Origin: Legionella antarctica
GTDB lineage: Bacteria > Pseudomonadota > Gammaproteobacteria > Legionellales > Legionellaceae
NCBI RefSeq assembly: GCF_011764505.1
Contig: NZ_AP022839.1
Coordinates: 2,835,001-2,899,000, forward strand
DNA: 64,000 bases
Reading direction: 5' to 3'
Shown here: one piece after another, positions 27,428 through 36,650 of the stretch
How the letters are laid out: every line of letters starts with the position of its first letter
Numbering within the stretch: the first letter of the stretch is position 1
Position numbers and translations under genes: made by a program
Notes under the pieces: model-generated
What the model was told of the DNA's origin: nothing
Database searches by the model: none
The model's input: the letters and a program-made list of their open reading frames with translations, nothing else

Positions 27428-28716
27428 CTTCTAATGCTGAAGAATTATTCTGCGGATTTTCAAAATTATCACGTGAGGAACGATTTCAAAGACTATTAAC
27501 TTTAGGAGTTATAACTCCTGAGGATATTCTTTTTTTAAACCAGGGTGGTATCAAGAGTTTAAACCTGGCTGACAAATTGATAGAAAACGTCATAGGATAT
27601 TTTCAACTCCCTTTGGGTGTAGCGACCAATTTTAACATCGATGGCCGGGATTATGTTATTCCCCTGGCTGTTGAAGAAACTTCTATTATTGCTGCTTTAT
27701 CCAAGTCAGCAAAATGGATAAGACAACATGGTGAAATAACAACATGGGTTCATGGCGAGTGTATTCTTGGCCAGATTCAATTAGCTAAAATCAAAGATTT
27801 TCAAAGATTTTCAAAGATTTTTAACGAAAATCGCCGCTATCTCATCGAAAAAGCAAATGAAGATGTGGCCGCTAACATGGTAAAACGCGGTGGCGGCGTC
27901 ATTGATTTACAATTACGACATTTAAAAAGAGAAGATGGTAAAGACATGGGGGTTATTCATCTTACTATGAATAGTTGCGATGCTATGGGTGCCAACATCA
28001 TTAATCAAGTGCTTGAATACTTAAAGACACCCATTGAACATTTAACGGATGAAGAAGTCACTATGTGTATTCTGTCCAATTTGAACGATCAAAAATTAAC
28101 TACGGCACAAGTTACGCTACGCAATATTGATCCCATACTTGGCCATAAATTACATGAGGCCTCTTTATTCGCAGAAATGGATCCCTACAGAGCCGCTACT
28201 CATAATAAAGGGGTAATGAATGGTATTGATCCCGTTTTAATTGCTACGGGTAATGATTGGCGAGCGGTAGAAGCTGGAATACATGCTTATGCTGCTCGGA
28301 CTGGGCAATATCAAGCAATTACCCGTTGGCGCTATCAGGATGAAATCCTCACTGGAGAATTAACCGCACCCATCATAGTGGGCACTGTAGGTGGAGTTAC
28401 CTCCCTTCACCCTACTGCCAAAATGTGTTTACGAATGATGGACGTCACTTCAGCAAATCAACTCTCCCAAGTTATAGCGGCAGTAGGACTAGTACAAAAT
28501 TTGGGGGCAATTAAAGCCCTATGCACCGAGGGTATTATCCAAGGTCATATGAAATTACATATTGATAACCTTCTCTTGGTAGCTGGCGCTAATGAAAATG
28601 AAATGCCGGTGCTCAAAGAGCGACTGCAAGAGTGGTTGCATGTAAACAAAAGGGTTAGCCTGAATAATGCATATGACTTATTAGCCGAACTCAGACTAAC
28701 ATCAATTGCTATATGA
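27418..28716 (+). CDS. mvaA: Hydroxymethylglutaryl-CoA reductase, class II
   Basis: Reduces HMG-CoA to mevalonate. The 432-residue soluble protein lacks the membrane domain of class I enzymes. Motifs include ANMVKRGGGVIDLQ, HLTMNSCDAMGANIINQVLEYL (substrate/cofactor loop), AATHNKGVMNGIDPVLIATGNDWRAVEAG (with the catalytic Lys) and VGTVGGVTSLHPTAKMCLRM. A GGAG site sits directly before the ATG inside the end of fni. It overlaps the next kinase by ATGA. Confidence 0.96.
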   Translation: MSIASNAEELFCGFSKLSREERFQRLLTLGVITPEDILFLNQGGIKSLNLADKLIENVIGYFQLPLGVATNFNIDGRDYVIPLAVEETSIIAALSKSAKWIRQHGEITTWVHGECILGQIQLAKIKDFQRFSKIFNENRRYLIEKANEDVAANMVKRGGGVIDLQLRHLKREDGKDMGVIHLTMNSCDAMGANIINQVLEYLKTPIEHLTDEEVTMCILSNLNDQKLTTAQVTLRNIDPILGHKLHEASLFAEMDPYRAATHNKGVMNGIDPVLIATGNDWRAVEAGIHAYAARTGQYQAITRWRYQDEILTGELTAPIIVGTVGGVTSLHPTAKMCLRMMDVTSANQLSQVIAAVGLVQNLGAIKALCTEGIIQGHMKLHIDNLLLVAGANENEMPVLKERLQEWLHVNKRVSLNNAYDLLAELRLTSIAI

Positions 28717-29591
28717 AATGGCGAATACCTGCCAAAACTTTTTTATTAGGTGAGTATGTAGCCGTGACTGAAGCTTCAGCCATAATTTTAACAACTACAC
28801 CTTACTTTGAACTTTTATTAACTGATAGGAAGGAATTAGTCGGAATACATTCTGACTCTCCAGCAGGTATCTGGTGGCAACGACAAAAATACTCCAGTAA
28901 AGGTCTATCCTGGTATGATCCCTATAATGGTCTTGGTGGTTTGGGTGCATCTAGCGCTCAGTTTTTGGCAAGTTATTTAGCCAGTAGCTATATAGAAAAT
29001 AAAATTTCTGATTTAAATTCCATGCTTCAGGCCTACTATCAATCATCATGGTCGGGAGCAGGTTTAAGACCCAGTGGCTATGACGTGATTGCTCAATCTC
29101 AACAAGGGTGTGTTTATATCAATAAACAAAAAAAAATCATCCAATCATATGATTGGCCCTTTAAAGATCTTTCCTTTTTACTGCTACATACAGGCGTAAA
29201 ACTTGCGACTCATCATCATCTCCAGTCTGCAAGCCTTCCCCATCAGTTAGAAGAGTTATCTTTAACAGTAGATGAGGCAAAACAAGCTTTTGAAGAAATA
29301 AATAGCAAGAAATTACTTGATAGCATCAATAATTACCATCATCAATTAAGTGAGTTAAATCTAGTCGCCCTACATAGTTTAGAGTTAATCAATCGTTTAA
29401 GAACTTTTCCTGAAGTATTAGCTATCAAAGGCTGCGGTGCTATGGGAGCTGATGTTTTGCTGGTGTTAACATCAGGCCACAATGCCCGCTCCCTTAGCTA
29501 CAAGCTTAAATCACAAAACTGGGCGATACTTGCCACAGAAAAAAATTTAACTACTTCAACTCAAAATCCGAATATGGATGGCCGTCTATAA
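28713..29591 (+). CDS. mvaK2: Phosphomevalonate kinase-like GHMP kinase
   Basis: A 292-residue GHMP kinase, third in the fni-mvaA operon and therefore most likely phosphomevalonate kinase. The N-terminus MKWRIPAKTFLLGEYVAVTEASAII is the family motif 1, GLGGLGASSAQFLASYL is the ATP-binding loop, and IKGCGAMGADVLLVL the C-terminal glycine motif. It is shorter than most bacterial phosphomevalonate kinases (about 330-370). Together with mvaK1 and mvaD at 16.6-18.4 kb it gives all steps from HMG-CoA to IPP and DMAPP; HMG-CoA synthase is not in the window. Confidence 0.85.
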   Translation: MKWRIPAKTFLLGEYVAVTEASAIILTTTPYFELLLTDRKELVGIHSDSPAGIWWQRQKYSSKGLSWYDPYNGLGGLGASSAQFLASYLASSYIENKISDLNSMLQAYYQSSWSGAGLRPSGYDVIAQSQQGCVYINKQKKIIQSYDWPFKDLSFLLLHTGVKLATHHHLQSASLPHQLEELSLTVDEAKQAFEEINSKKLLDSINNYHHQLSELNLVALHSLELINRLRTFPEVLAIKGCGAMGADVLLVLTSGHNARSLSYKLKSQNWAILATEKNLTTSTQNPNMDGRL

Positions 29592-29634
29592 TTGATGCAA
29601 TCTGATTATTTAAAAAAAAATTCAATAAAAAGAC

Positions 29635-29662
29635 TTGAAATTCTGCTCTAATCCGGTATGAT
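29635..29662 (+). promoter_or_regulatory. Promoter of tRNA cluster
   Basis: TTGAAA (29635-29640), 16-bp spacer, TATGAT (29657-29662), with the first tRNA starting 14 bp downstream. A good sigma-70 match in the expected place. Confidence 0.75.
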
Positions 29663-29675
29663 TTCAGCCTCTTTA

Positions 29676-29751
29676 GGGCCGTTAGCTCAGTTGGTAGAGC
29701 AGGAGGCTTTTAACCTCTGTGTCATAAGTTCGAATCTTATACGGCCCACCA
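29676..29751 (+). tRNA. tRNA-Lys (anticodon TTT)
   Basis: 76-nt cloverleaf with encoded CCA. Acceptor GGGCCGT/ACGGCCC, D-arm TAGCTCAGTTGGTAGAGC, anticodon loop CTTTTAA, T-arm loop TTCGAAT. First of two identical copies. Confidence 0.97.
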
Positions 29752-29814
29752 GTTTTAAGAAACTGAATACCAACAGTCTGTATGATGTAGTTTTAAAATC
29801 GTTACCCTTGTAAG

Positions 29815-29890
29815 GGGCCGTTAGCTCAGTTGGTAGAGCAGGAGGCTTTTAACCTCTGTGTCATAAGTTCGAATCTTATACGGCCCACCA
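29815..29890 (+). tRNA. tRNA-Lys (anticodon TTT), second copy
   Basis: Identical in all 76 positions to the copy 139 bp upstream; the 63-bp spacer has no obvious promoter, so it is likely cotranscribed. Confidence 0.97.
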
Positions 29891-29946
29891 TTTTGGTCTC
29901 AAACCTTTAAAGACCAAAAGTAAAACATCTCAAATAAACACCCATC

Positions 29947-30023
29947 GCGCTCGTAGCTCAGCTGGATAGAGTACTTGGCTTCGAACCAAGGTGTCGGGGG
30001 TTCGAGTCCCTCCGAGCGCACCA
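29947..30023 (+). tRNA. tRNA-Arg (anticodon TCG)
   Basis: 77-nt cloverleaf with encoded CCA: acceptor GCGCTCG/CGAGCGC, anticodon stem CTTGG/CCAAG around loop CTTCGAA, T-arm GGGGGTTCGAGTCCCTC. Decodes CGA. The accessory, IS-rich region starts within 260 bp of its 3' end. Confidence 0.96.
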
Positions 30024-30044
30024 TTTAAAATCAAGCAATTAACT

Positions 30045-30180
30045 GGCTCTTCCCCATTTTCGGGGGCACTAATCAAGAACACAAAACGGCTCTTTCCCAT
30101 TTAATGGGGCAGCTTCAATCATCCGCAGAGCACCTTAACACGCACTCTATAATTTGGGCTCTTTCCCATTTAAGGGGGCA
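30045..30180 (+). repeat. Three short hairpin repeats after tRNA cluster
   Basis: Three imperfect copies of GGCTCTTTCCCATTTAAGGG followed by GGCA, at 30045-30068, 30088-30112 and 30157-30180. Each contains a small palindrome, e.g. CCCATTTAATGGG. They may be successive terminators or remnants of repeated tRNA-adjacent sequence. Confidence 0.7.
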
Positions 30181-30545
30181 CTTTAATCAAATCCTTATCA
30201 ATTCTTTACAATAGTTAATTCAAATTGGGAACAGGATATTGTGTCAGTGCAATTTACGCTAAATATTCAATGAGGTCTGTGATATGGGTCCGCATATCTG
30301 GAACAAAATTAAGGAAAAATAAGAGCTATTCATCCATCATTTATAGTTAAAAATTCACTCAAATTAACCTATTTAAACCTACTCAATACCGTATGAATAG
30401 TGATTGCTACTACGAATTGTCTTAGGTCATTTTACCACAACTCTATCAGAATGACTTATCCACAAGTCCACAGGTCAGGAGAGCTTCACTTTCTCGTATA
30501 GGCCTGTGGGCCTTGTGGGTAAGTCATGACGCTCTCATTTAGGGT

Positions 30546-31391
30546 TTATGGTCTTTTCCGGCCATAATACACCTCTGCGGGCGTTAAATAATTAAAGGAC
30601 TGGTGAAGCCTTCGGTTATTATAATACTCAAAATACTCCGTTAAGGCCAGCTCAACCTCTTCAATTGTATCAAAATCATACCGGTAGATTTTTTCTTGCT
30701 TAACACTACGCCACAATCGCTCGATAAATATATTATCTAAATAACGTCCTCGCCCATCCATGCTGATAGAAATGTGGTGAGATTTTAGCGTATTTATCCA
30801 ATCTTTTGAGGTAAATTGAGAACCCTGATCCGTGTTAAAGATCTCACAACGCGAATGCAGCAAAGCGTTTCTAAGCGCCTCAATACAAAATTCAGCCTCC
30901 ATAGTAGGTGAAATAGCCCATCCAATCACATAACGACTATACCAGTCCATAATAGCTACTAAATACACATGCTTTCCTTTCATGCGGATGTAGGTGATAT
31001 CTGCGGCCCAAACCTGATTTGGTTTGGTGATATCCACCTCTTTTAATAAATAAGGGAACACCTCATGCTCCTTATTGGGAACGCTTGTATTTGGCTTTGG
31101 GTAAACAGTCGATAACCCCATCATTTCCATCAACTTTTTTACTCGACGTTTACCAACAGGATAGCCTACTTCTTTTGACAGCCATCTTGCCCGCTTAATT
31201 TTACCTTCACATGGATACTGCAGATAGTGCTCATCAAGTAGCGCCATAAGCGCTTCATCTTCGACAGAAATGGGCTTGGCACTATAATAATAACTTGAAA
31301 CAGGCAAGTCTAATAGCAAGCATTGTTCACGAATGGTGAGCTCGGCAAGAGGATCAATCATGACGCGCTTTTCATCCAGACTAAAGTTCAT
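30546..31391 (-). CDS. IS element A transposase OrfB
   Basis: A 281-residue IS3-family catalytic subunit (rve integrase core). DDE residues lie in VWAADITYIRM, FNTDQGSQFTS and DNIFIERLWRSVKQE. It is normally made as OrfAB by -1 frameshifting: orfA and orfB overlap by 11 bp at a run of nine A (complement of 31394-31402), a typical slippery site. This copy is intact. Confidence 0.93.
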   Translation of the reverse strand: MNFSLDEKRVMIDPLAELTIREQCLLLDLPVSSYYYSAKPISVEDEALMALLDEHYLQYPCEGKIKRARWLSKEVGYPVGKRRVKKLMEMMGLSTVYPKPNTSVPNKEHEVFPYLLKEVDITKPNQVWAADITYIRMKGKHVYLVAIMDWYSRYVIGWAISPTMEAEFCIEALRNALLHSRCEIFNTDQGSQFTSKDWINTLKSHHISISMDGRGRYLDNIFIERLWRSVKQEKIYRYDFDTIEEVELALTEYFEYYNNRRLHQSFNYLTPAEVYYGRKRP

Positions 31392-31665
31392 GCTTTTTTT
31401 TTAGCCAAGATAGCTGCGCTTGAAGTCGACCAATTTCTTGATATAATGCCTCAACAAGCTGCTCTTGGGACTTGGCTTCTTTTTCATTAGCCCCAGAGAA
31501 TAAATCGTTAATGGCTTTGATGGCCGATTGCTTCCAAGTTTTTACCTGCGTTGCGTGAACACCGTATTCACTGGTAATTTGCGCTTGTGTGAGTTTCCCC
31601 TCAATCGCAGCTAGCGTTATTTTTGCCTTCTTGGCCGCCGTATAATAAGCTCGCTTTTTAGACAT
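31381..31665 (-). CDS. IS element A OrfA (HTH)
   Basis: A 94-residue helix-turn-helix protein of the IS3 OrfA type: KITLAAIEGKLTQAQITSEYGVHATQVKTWK is the HTH, followed by a leucine-zipper-like helix (QLVEALYQEIGRLQAQLSWLKKK) that mediates multimerisation. The AAAGAGGAG ribosome site precedes the ATG. Confidence 0.93.
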   Translation of the reverse strand: MSKKRAYYTAAKKAKITLAAIEGKLTQAQITSEYGVHATQVKTWKQSAIKAINDLFSGANEKEAKSQEQLVEALYQEIGRLQAQLSWLKKKHEL

Positions 31666-31767
31666 TTTATTCTCCTCTTTGTATTAAGAAGAATAGCTCT
31701 TAAAAAACCTTTTTTTGTGTCCAGAAAACCGCGCCTATATTATAACCTTACAAGCCTGAATGATAAT

Positions 31768-32127
31768 ATGGTAATATTTGAAAATCATGTCATTAATAAA
31801 CAATCATTAAGTAAAGATATAGTTCAACTTAAAAATGACTTTTATCAATTAAAAATTAAGCTAACGACTTTTGAAGAGTGCTTAAACGAATTTAATAACA
31901 GAGAACGTCTAAATGAACTATTAGCTGATTTAGTTACTGATACTGATTATGACAAATTAAAAAATTTAATATCGGCTGCAGGAAATATAAATAAAAATGA
32001 ACTGTACGATTATTGTACTGAACTAGTGGAATCTTTCAACATATTTAAATCAGATTATCGAGAGTTAGTATTAGTACTTTCTGAGGAAGAACCAGAGGTA
32101 GTTTCTAATATGAATTCATATACTTAA
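31768..32127 (+). CDS. Hypothetical helical protein next to IS
   Basis: Not recognised. The frame reads in from the IS end (GTG at 31717, inside the inverted repeat) but the first non-IS methionine is at 31768. The ~119 residues are predicted mostly helical with coiled-coil character (LSKDIVQLKNDFYQLKIKLTTFEECLNEF) and an acidic C-terminus (LVLSEEEPEVVSN). The IS adjoins the 5' end, so the original N-terminus may be lost. Base composition is very AT-rich. Confidence 0.45.
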   Translation: MVIFENHVINKQSLSKDIVQLKNDFYQLKIKLTTFEECLNEFNNRERLNELLADLVTDTDYDKLKNLISAAGNINKNELYDYCTELVESFNIFKSDYRELVLVLSEEEPEVVSNMNSYT

Positions 32128-32213
32128 TCGTAAGCGCCAAACCAAAGACCTACTTGTCTACATATAGTAAAACAGGAATGATTCTTTGAGACTTGAGTAC
32201 ATCTGTGTTGACG

Positions 32214-32868
32214 TTACAGGTAATAACTGCTGTGTATCGCCCTCGTTATTGCGCTTGGCAGCGCGTATTTAAAGTAAGCGAAGACATCCACATCATGTTC
32301 TTTGCAGGTTTGAACCAGAGAAAAGAGAATGCTTGAAGCTTCTGCTCCTTTAATGGAGCTATTGAACAACCAGTTTTTTCGACTGATTATAAAGGGTTTA
32401 ATGGCACGTTCAGAGCGATTATTGTCTCTTTCAGGCCTGCCTATCATTAATGTATTGCGTGAGACTATCCCAGAGCTTAATCGATTAAAACAAGGATTTT
32501 CCGAGTGGGGACTTTGGTAAGACGATTTTTTGTTGCGTAAGCAACCACTGTTTGAATTGGGTTAAAATAGGCTGGGCTTCGGCTAGTCGCACCTGTTTAA
32601 TGCGTTCGATTGTAGCCTTGTAATCTTTTAGTTTTTTCAATCGCATAAAGTCTCGCGAACCACTCAACCGCTAATTTGACAATATCGGGTTTGTTTTTAG
32701 TGGCTTTAACCACATCAAAAAAGTAACGTCTGGCGTGCGCCATAAAAGCCACATGTAGGAGGTGCTAGTTGCGAGCCTGCCTTGTTCGTTTAGGAATTGA
32801 AGTACGGTTTCATCAACATAGGCTACATCGTAGCTTCCTATTTGCATGCTGATCCTAAATAACTTCAT
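32214..32868 (-). pseudogene. Decayed IS66-type TnpC transposase
   Basis: Three consecutive minus-strand frames in different phases match successive parts of an IS66 TnpC: IGSYDVAYVDETVLQFLNEQ with TSYMW (around the first catalytic Asp), a middle helical piece (LKDYKATIERIKQVRLAEAQPIL), and RDNNRSERAIKPFIISRKNWLF with the catalytic Glu. The part between the first two is shortened. It differs in sequence from the three intact IS66 copies, so it is an older, separate element. Confidence 0.8.
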
Positions 32869-32917
32869 TTCTTGTAATTTATCAGAGGTTCTAATTAATA
32901 CATATAGTTGATTGTTG

Positions 32918-32946
32918 TTGCTTCACTCTAATGCAAGTGCTATATT
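32918..32946 (+). promoter_or_regulatory. Promoter of riboswitch-gdx unit
   Basis: TTGCTT, exactly 17 bp, TATATT. The -10 ends 4 bp before the first riboswitch hairpin, so transcription would begin at the aptamer's 5' edge. Inferred from match and position. Confidence 0.6.
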
Positions 32947-32949
32947 TTT

Positions 32950-33008
32950 GTTAACAGGGACGACCCTGTTAACAAATTCATTCATTAAGGACGACCTCTT
33001 TTAAAGGG
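32950..33008 (+). promoter_or_regulatory. Guanidine-II (mini-ykkC) riboswitch
   Basis: Two successive hairpins each capped by the loop ACGA and closed by G-C pairs: a perfect 10-bp stem at 32950-32973 and a shorter AGG-ACGA-CCT stem at 32988-32997. Paired ACGR-loop hairpins define the mini-ykkC class, which senses guanidinium. The second hairpin's 3' arm (CCTCTT) can alternatively pair with AAGGGG at 33003-33008, the ribosome site, giving the expected off state. The gene it served is the SMR exporter starting at 34278, now separated from it by an IS3 insertion at 33012. Confidence 0.85.
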
Positions 33009-33076
33009 GTGTGATGTGGTCTAATGGATTTGTACACTCCAGATAAGAGATAATCATCTTAACTGGAGGTAATAAA

Positions 33077-33367
33077 ATGGGTGCAACGAAATATACTAAA
33101 GAATTTAAACTAGACGCTATTAGTCTTGTTTTGGAGCAGAATTATACGCAATCAGAAGCTGCACAAAGTCTGGGCATTGATTCCAGGTTGATAAGCCGGT
33201 GGATCAAAGAACACTCCAAAGAGGAAGGGCAAGCATTTAGAGGTAATGGTAAATTAACTGACGAACAACTAGAGATACGTCGTTTACGAGAAGAATTAAG
33301 ACGCGTAACAATGGAAAAAGAAATATTAAAAAAGGCGACGGCCTTCTTTGCAAAAGAAATGAAGTGA
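33077..33367 (+). CDS. IS element B OrfA
   Basis: 96-residue HTH protein (YTKEFKLDAISLVLEQNYTQSEAAQSLGI) with a C-terminal coiled coil (LEIRRLREELRRVTMEKEILKKA). A slippery A-rich stretch near the end (ATATTAAAAAAGG) would permit -1 frameshift into orfB, giving the fused transposase. Confidence 0.92.
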   Translation: MGATKYTKEFKLDAISLVLEQNYTQSEAAQSLGIDSRLISRWIKEHSKEEGQAFRGNGKLTDEQLEIRRLREELRRVTMEKEILKKATAFFAKEMK

Positions 33368-34239
33368 AATATTCATTTATTGCCCAGAATAAGAAGGCCT
33401 GGCCAATTGACGTGATGTGTCAATTGCTGGGTGTTACAAGAAGTGGTTTTTACAATTATCTTAAATGTAATAAACCACCAGATCCATTGCATGTGGAGAT
33501 GCTTGATTGGGTTAAAAAATTAGCAGAATCAAGCCATTATACTTATGGAAGCCGTCGAATGAAAAAAGCATTAAATGCATTAGGTTATCCTGTTGGGAGA
33601 AATAAAGCCCGAAATCTAATGAAGGAAGCAGGAATACACGCACGTTACAGAAAGAAATATAGGGTAACAACAAACAGCAAGCATAAGCAGCCTATATTTG
33701 AAAATGTACTTAATAGACAGTTTATTGTAGAAAAGCCTAATCAAGCTTACGCCTCCGATATTACCTATATTTGGACACAAGAGGGTTGGTTGTATTTAGC
33801 TGTTGTTATCGACTTGTTTTCAAGAAAAGTTATCGGTTGGAGTATGAGTTCGCGGATGAAGGCAAGCCTGGCTTGTGACGCCCTTAAAATGGCGCTTTGG
33901 CAACGCAAACCCAATACTGGAGTAATAACCCATTCCGATCGAGGCGTTCAATATGCGAGTAATGCTTATCGCATGCTATTAACTACTTATGGTTGCATCG
34001 GTAGTATGAGTCGTAAAGGTAACTGCTGGGATAATGCTGTTGCTGAAAGCTTTTTCGGGAGGTTAAAACAAGAGCGAGTCCAATGGCGCAATTACCAAAC
34101 TCGCTTTGAGGCACAACAAGACATCCTGAATTATATTACAATGTTTTATAACAGTAACCGCTTACATTCATTCCTTGGATATAAAAGTCCAAATCAGTTT
34201 GAAAATGAGCAAATAATACAATTAAAAAAAGTCGCTTAA
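33364..34239 (+). CDS. IS element B transposase OrfB
   Basis: 291-residue rve-type transposase. An HTH_21-like region (YGSRRMKKALNALGYPVGR) precedes the catalytic core: YASDITYIWT, THSDRGVQYAS and VAESFFGRLKQERVQW carry the DDE triad. Intact and probably active. It overlaps orfA by 4 bp. Confidence 0.93.
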   Translation: MKYSFIAQNKKAWPIDVMCQLLGVTRSGFYNYLKCNKPPDPLHVEMLDWVKKLAESSHYTYGSRRMKKALNALGYPVGRNKARNLMKEAGIHARYRKKYRVTTNSKHKQPIFENVLNRQFIVEKPNQAYASDITYIWTQEGWLYLAVVIDLFSRKVIGWSMSSRMKASLACDALKMALWQRKPNTGVITHSDRGVQYASNAYRMLLTTYGCIGSMSRKGNCWDNAVAESFFGRLKQERVQWRNYQTRFEAQQDILNYITMFYNSNRLHSFLGYKSPNQFENEQIIQLKKVA

Positions 34240-34407
34240 CTGGTGTGTATCAATTTGCTTGACCACATCAGTGTTTTATGTCTTGGCTTATTCTAATTAT
34301 TGCTGGTCTATTCGAAGTCTGTTGGGCTATTTTACTCAAATATACTAATGGGTTTACTCATATAGGGTATCCGTTCGGTGAACTACGGGTTGCATTAGAA
34401 GAAGGGG

Positions 34408-35919
34408 TTAATTCATCTTGAGATTAAAAGGAAGAAGATTCGTGAAGTCTTCTGCGGTTTTACAGAAGCGGATTTTTTCGAAGAGGACTTTGAGGTAATC
34501 AAAAGGATTAAGGCCATTGGACTTAGCTGTTGCAATAAGGCTATAGAATAATGCCCCAGCATGAGCCCCTCTAGGGCTTCCAGACATGAGCCAGTTTTTT
34601 CTGCCCAGAGCAAAAGGCCTAATGATGTTTTCAATGGCATTATTATCAATCTCGAGCATCCCATCAAGCAAATAAGCAGTAAGCTCCTTCCATCGCTGAG
34701 ACATGTAAACTAAGGCATCACCCAGCTTTGATTTGGGTACCGCATTTTTTAAGGATTGGTCAAGCCAAGTCTTTAAAGCGTCAAGAATGGGTTTTGATTG
34801 TTCGAGCCTTATCTGATAGCGTTGTTCTGCCGTATAGTTCCCATCCCGAGCAATTTTTTCAATGGCATAGAGCTTTTGAATATACGCCACGGCCTGATGT
34901 GATTTACCTGTGGTTTTAGCCAGTTTGACAAGCTCAGCAAAAGGACGTCTGGCATGTGCAAAACATCCCAAATGAATAATATCAGGATGGTCATCAACCC
35001 AGTCATAACCAACATACCCATCTGTTTGTAAATAGCCTTTAAACTCTTTAAGTAGTTCTTTAGGCCATTGGGCTTGTCGGGTTTCACGATAATCAAACAC
35101 AATGATTTTTTTATCCGGTTTGTGATTCTGGTATACCCACATATAGCTCTTGGATGTATTTTTTCGATTAGGCTCATCCATCACCTGAAGTGGTGTTTCA
35201 TCGGCCTGAAGGTAGTTTGATGCAACCAGCTCTTTGATTAGAGCGTTCCTCATTGGGCTACATACCTCAGATGCTGCCATTATCCATCCACATACTGTAT
35301 TGCGAGCCATCTCAATGCCCATTCGTTTCCAGATGTGCTCTTGACGGTATAAAGGGAGGTGGTCTTGGTATTTACTAATAATGGCATGAGCTACAAGGCT
35401 TGGTGTGGCAATGCTTTTAGGAAGGAATAATTGCGGCATAGGGGCAATGCTTACCCCTTCATCACAACGATTACATGCATATTTGGGTCGCACATGGGCA
35501 ATGACCGTCAGCTTTGCAGGAACAAACTCTAGCTGTTCCGTGACCTCTTCGCCAATACGTTGCTTCATACAGCCGCAAGCACACAGTTTTTCTTCTTCTG
35601 CAATGTCATGCTCAATGGTTTCACGGGGTAACTCTGGAGGTAATGGGCGTCGTACTGGTTTTTTGCGAGTATAGGTGACCGTAATTGTATTATCTTCTTG
35701 CGGCAGCTCTGTGACCTCTATGCTTTCTGCTTCATCAAATTGCAACTCGCCTTGCAGAATATTGTGTTCAGATGAGGGAGAGTATTTACGCTGTTGAGCC
35801 AGTTTGAATTGCTCTAGCATATTAAAATACTTTTGCTTCCATTCCAGAGCTTCTTTTTTTAATTGATTAATTTCTTCCTGCAAAGGCATTAAAAGTGATT
35901 GGTCTTTTGAGGAAATCAT
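34408..35919 (-). CDS. tnpC: IS66 transposase TnpC
   Basis: 503-residue DDE transposase. N-terminal coiled coil ([20 protein letters not shown]), the zinc-finger-like CACGCMKQ and YACNRCDEG cysteines, and the catalytic triad in [23 protein letters not shown] and [18 protein letters not shown]. The same protein is encoded by copies 2 and 3. Confidence 0.97.
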   Translation of the reverse strand: MISSKDQSLLMPLQEEINQLKKEALEWKQKYFNMLEQFKLAQQRKYSPSSEHNILQGELQFDEAESIEVTELPQEDNTITVTYTRKKPVRRPLPPELPRETIEHDIAEEEKLCACGCMKQRIGEEVTEQLEFVPAKLTVIAHVRPKYACNRCDEGVSIAPMPQLFLPKSIATPSLVAHAIISKYQDHLPLYRQEHIWKRMGIEMARNTVCGWIMAASEVCSPMRNALIKELVASNYLQADETPLQVMDEPNRKNTSKSYMWVYQNHKPDKKIIVFDYRETRQAQWPKELLKEFKGYLQTDGYVGYDWVDDHPDIIHLGCFAHARRPFAELVKLAKTTGKSHQAVAYIQKLYAIEKIARDGNYTAEQRYQIRLEQSKPILDALKTWLDQSLKNAVPKSKLGDALVYMSQRWKELTAYLLDGMLEIDNNAIENIIRPFALGRKNWLMSGSPRGAHAGALFYSLIATAKSNGLNPFDYLKVLFEKIRFCKTAEDFTNLLPFNLKMN

Positions 35920-35985
35920 GGCTGGTTTAGTGCTTGTTTTAATGGTGATATTATACCATAACCACCATGATTTCTTCAGTGTTTT

Positions 35986-36336
35986 TCAATGAAAATCACG
36001 GTAAATCACCGGGTTTCCTCCTTGATGAAAGGTGAATTTATTGCTGGCCATGAGCCATTTTAAGTGCTCTTTTGTCAGCTCAATATGACCTTGGGTATTG
36101 CGGGGGAAAATGAATTTCCCTTTCTCTAATCTGCGGTACCATAAGGTAAAACTCTGCTCTTCATAGTACAGTGCTTTTAACTTATCTCCTCCTCTGCTAC
36201 GAAACAAAAATAAATGACCTGCACTAAGCTCCATTCCAAAAACTTCATGCACCAGAATGGCTAGAGTATTAATGGATTTGCGCATATCAGTTATTCCACA
36301 ATATAAATGCACTTGAACATCATCTGGAATTAACAT
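35986..36336 (-). CDS. tnpB: IS66 accessory protein TnpB
   Basis: 116-residue IS66 Orf2-type protein with the hallmark IPDDVQVHLYCGITDMRKSINTLA and LFLFRSRGGDKLKALYYEEQSF. Required with TnpA for transposition in IS66-family elements; mechanism unknown. Its ATG overlaps the end of tnpA by 7 bp. Confidence 0.96.
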   Translation of the reverse strand: MLIPDDVQVHLYCGITDMRKSINTLAILVHEVFGMELSAGHLFLFRSRGGDKLKALYYEEQSFTLWYRRLEKGKFIFPRNTQGHIELTKEHLKWLMASNKFTFHQGGNPVIYRDFH

Positions 36337-36650
36337 AAGGTCATCAACTCCCTTAATAATATCAGTCGGTGTTGATGGTCAGCTGCATCAAGTTCACAGC
36401 GTATTTTATTAGGGAGTTCAATAACTAATTTAAACACTGCCTTAGCAGAAGGTAATGGAGTAATAATAAGTGGCTCAAATAAAGCCTCTTTGGCTGGGGT
36501 AACTGCTTTAGACTCTTTCTTGAATTTATTGCGATAAAATCTGAGCCTGGAGTCTGATATTCCTTTATTACGGCAAAATAATCCTGGTGCTAAACCACTT
36601 TCCTCATAGGATTTAACCATGTCACTCCAGTACTCATCTCTTTTTGTCAT
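36330..36650 (-). CDS. tnpA: IS66 accessory protein TnpA
   Basis: 106-residue helical protein of the IS66 TnpA type: WSDMVKSYEESGLAPGLFCRNKGISDSRLRFYRNKF is an HTH-like region likely to bind the terminal repeats. Confidence 0.94.
   Translation of the reverse strand: MTKRDEYWSDMVKSYEESGLAPGLFCRNKGISDSRLRFYRNKFKKESKAVTPAKEALFEPLIITPLPSAKAVFKLVIELPNKIRCELDAADHQHRLILLRELMTLC

Larger units (their letters stand above)
30280..31742 (-). mobile_element. IS3-family element A, copy 1
   Basis: 1463-bp element with imperfect inverted repeats (TGATATGGGTCCGCAT and TAATATAGGCGCGGTT), bounded by comparison with three other copies at 43682, 59214 and 61400. Unlike copies 2 and 3 it lacks matching 3-bp flanks (CTG left, TAA right), so a rearrangement probably occurred here. 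Non-coding DNA between the end and orfB (30280-30545) contains the palindrome GGCCTGTGGGCC and is shared by the full copies. Confidence 0.95.
33012..34270 (+). mobile_element. IS3-family element B
   Basis: 1259-bp element with ends TGATGTGGTC on both sides (inverted), flanked by the 3-bp duplication GTG (33009-33011 and 34271-34273). It inserted between the ribosome site and the start codon of the guanidinium exporter. Its ends and proteins are related to the nested element D at 43659-48759. Confidence 0.95.

Noticed and set aside
34809-35177. 122-codon alternative frame within tnpC, repeated in all IS66 copies
   Set aside because: It is a shadow of the DDE transposase frame with no start signal.
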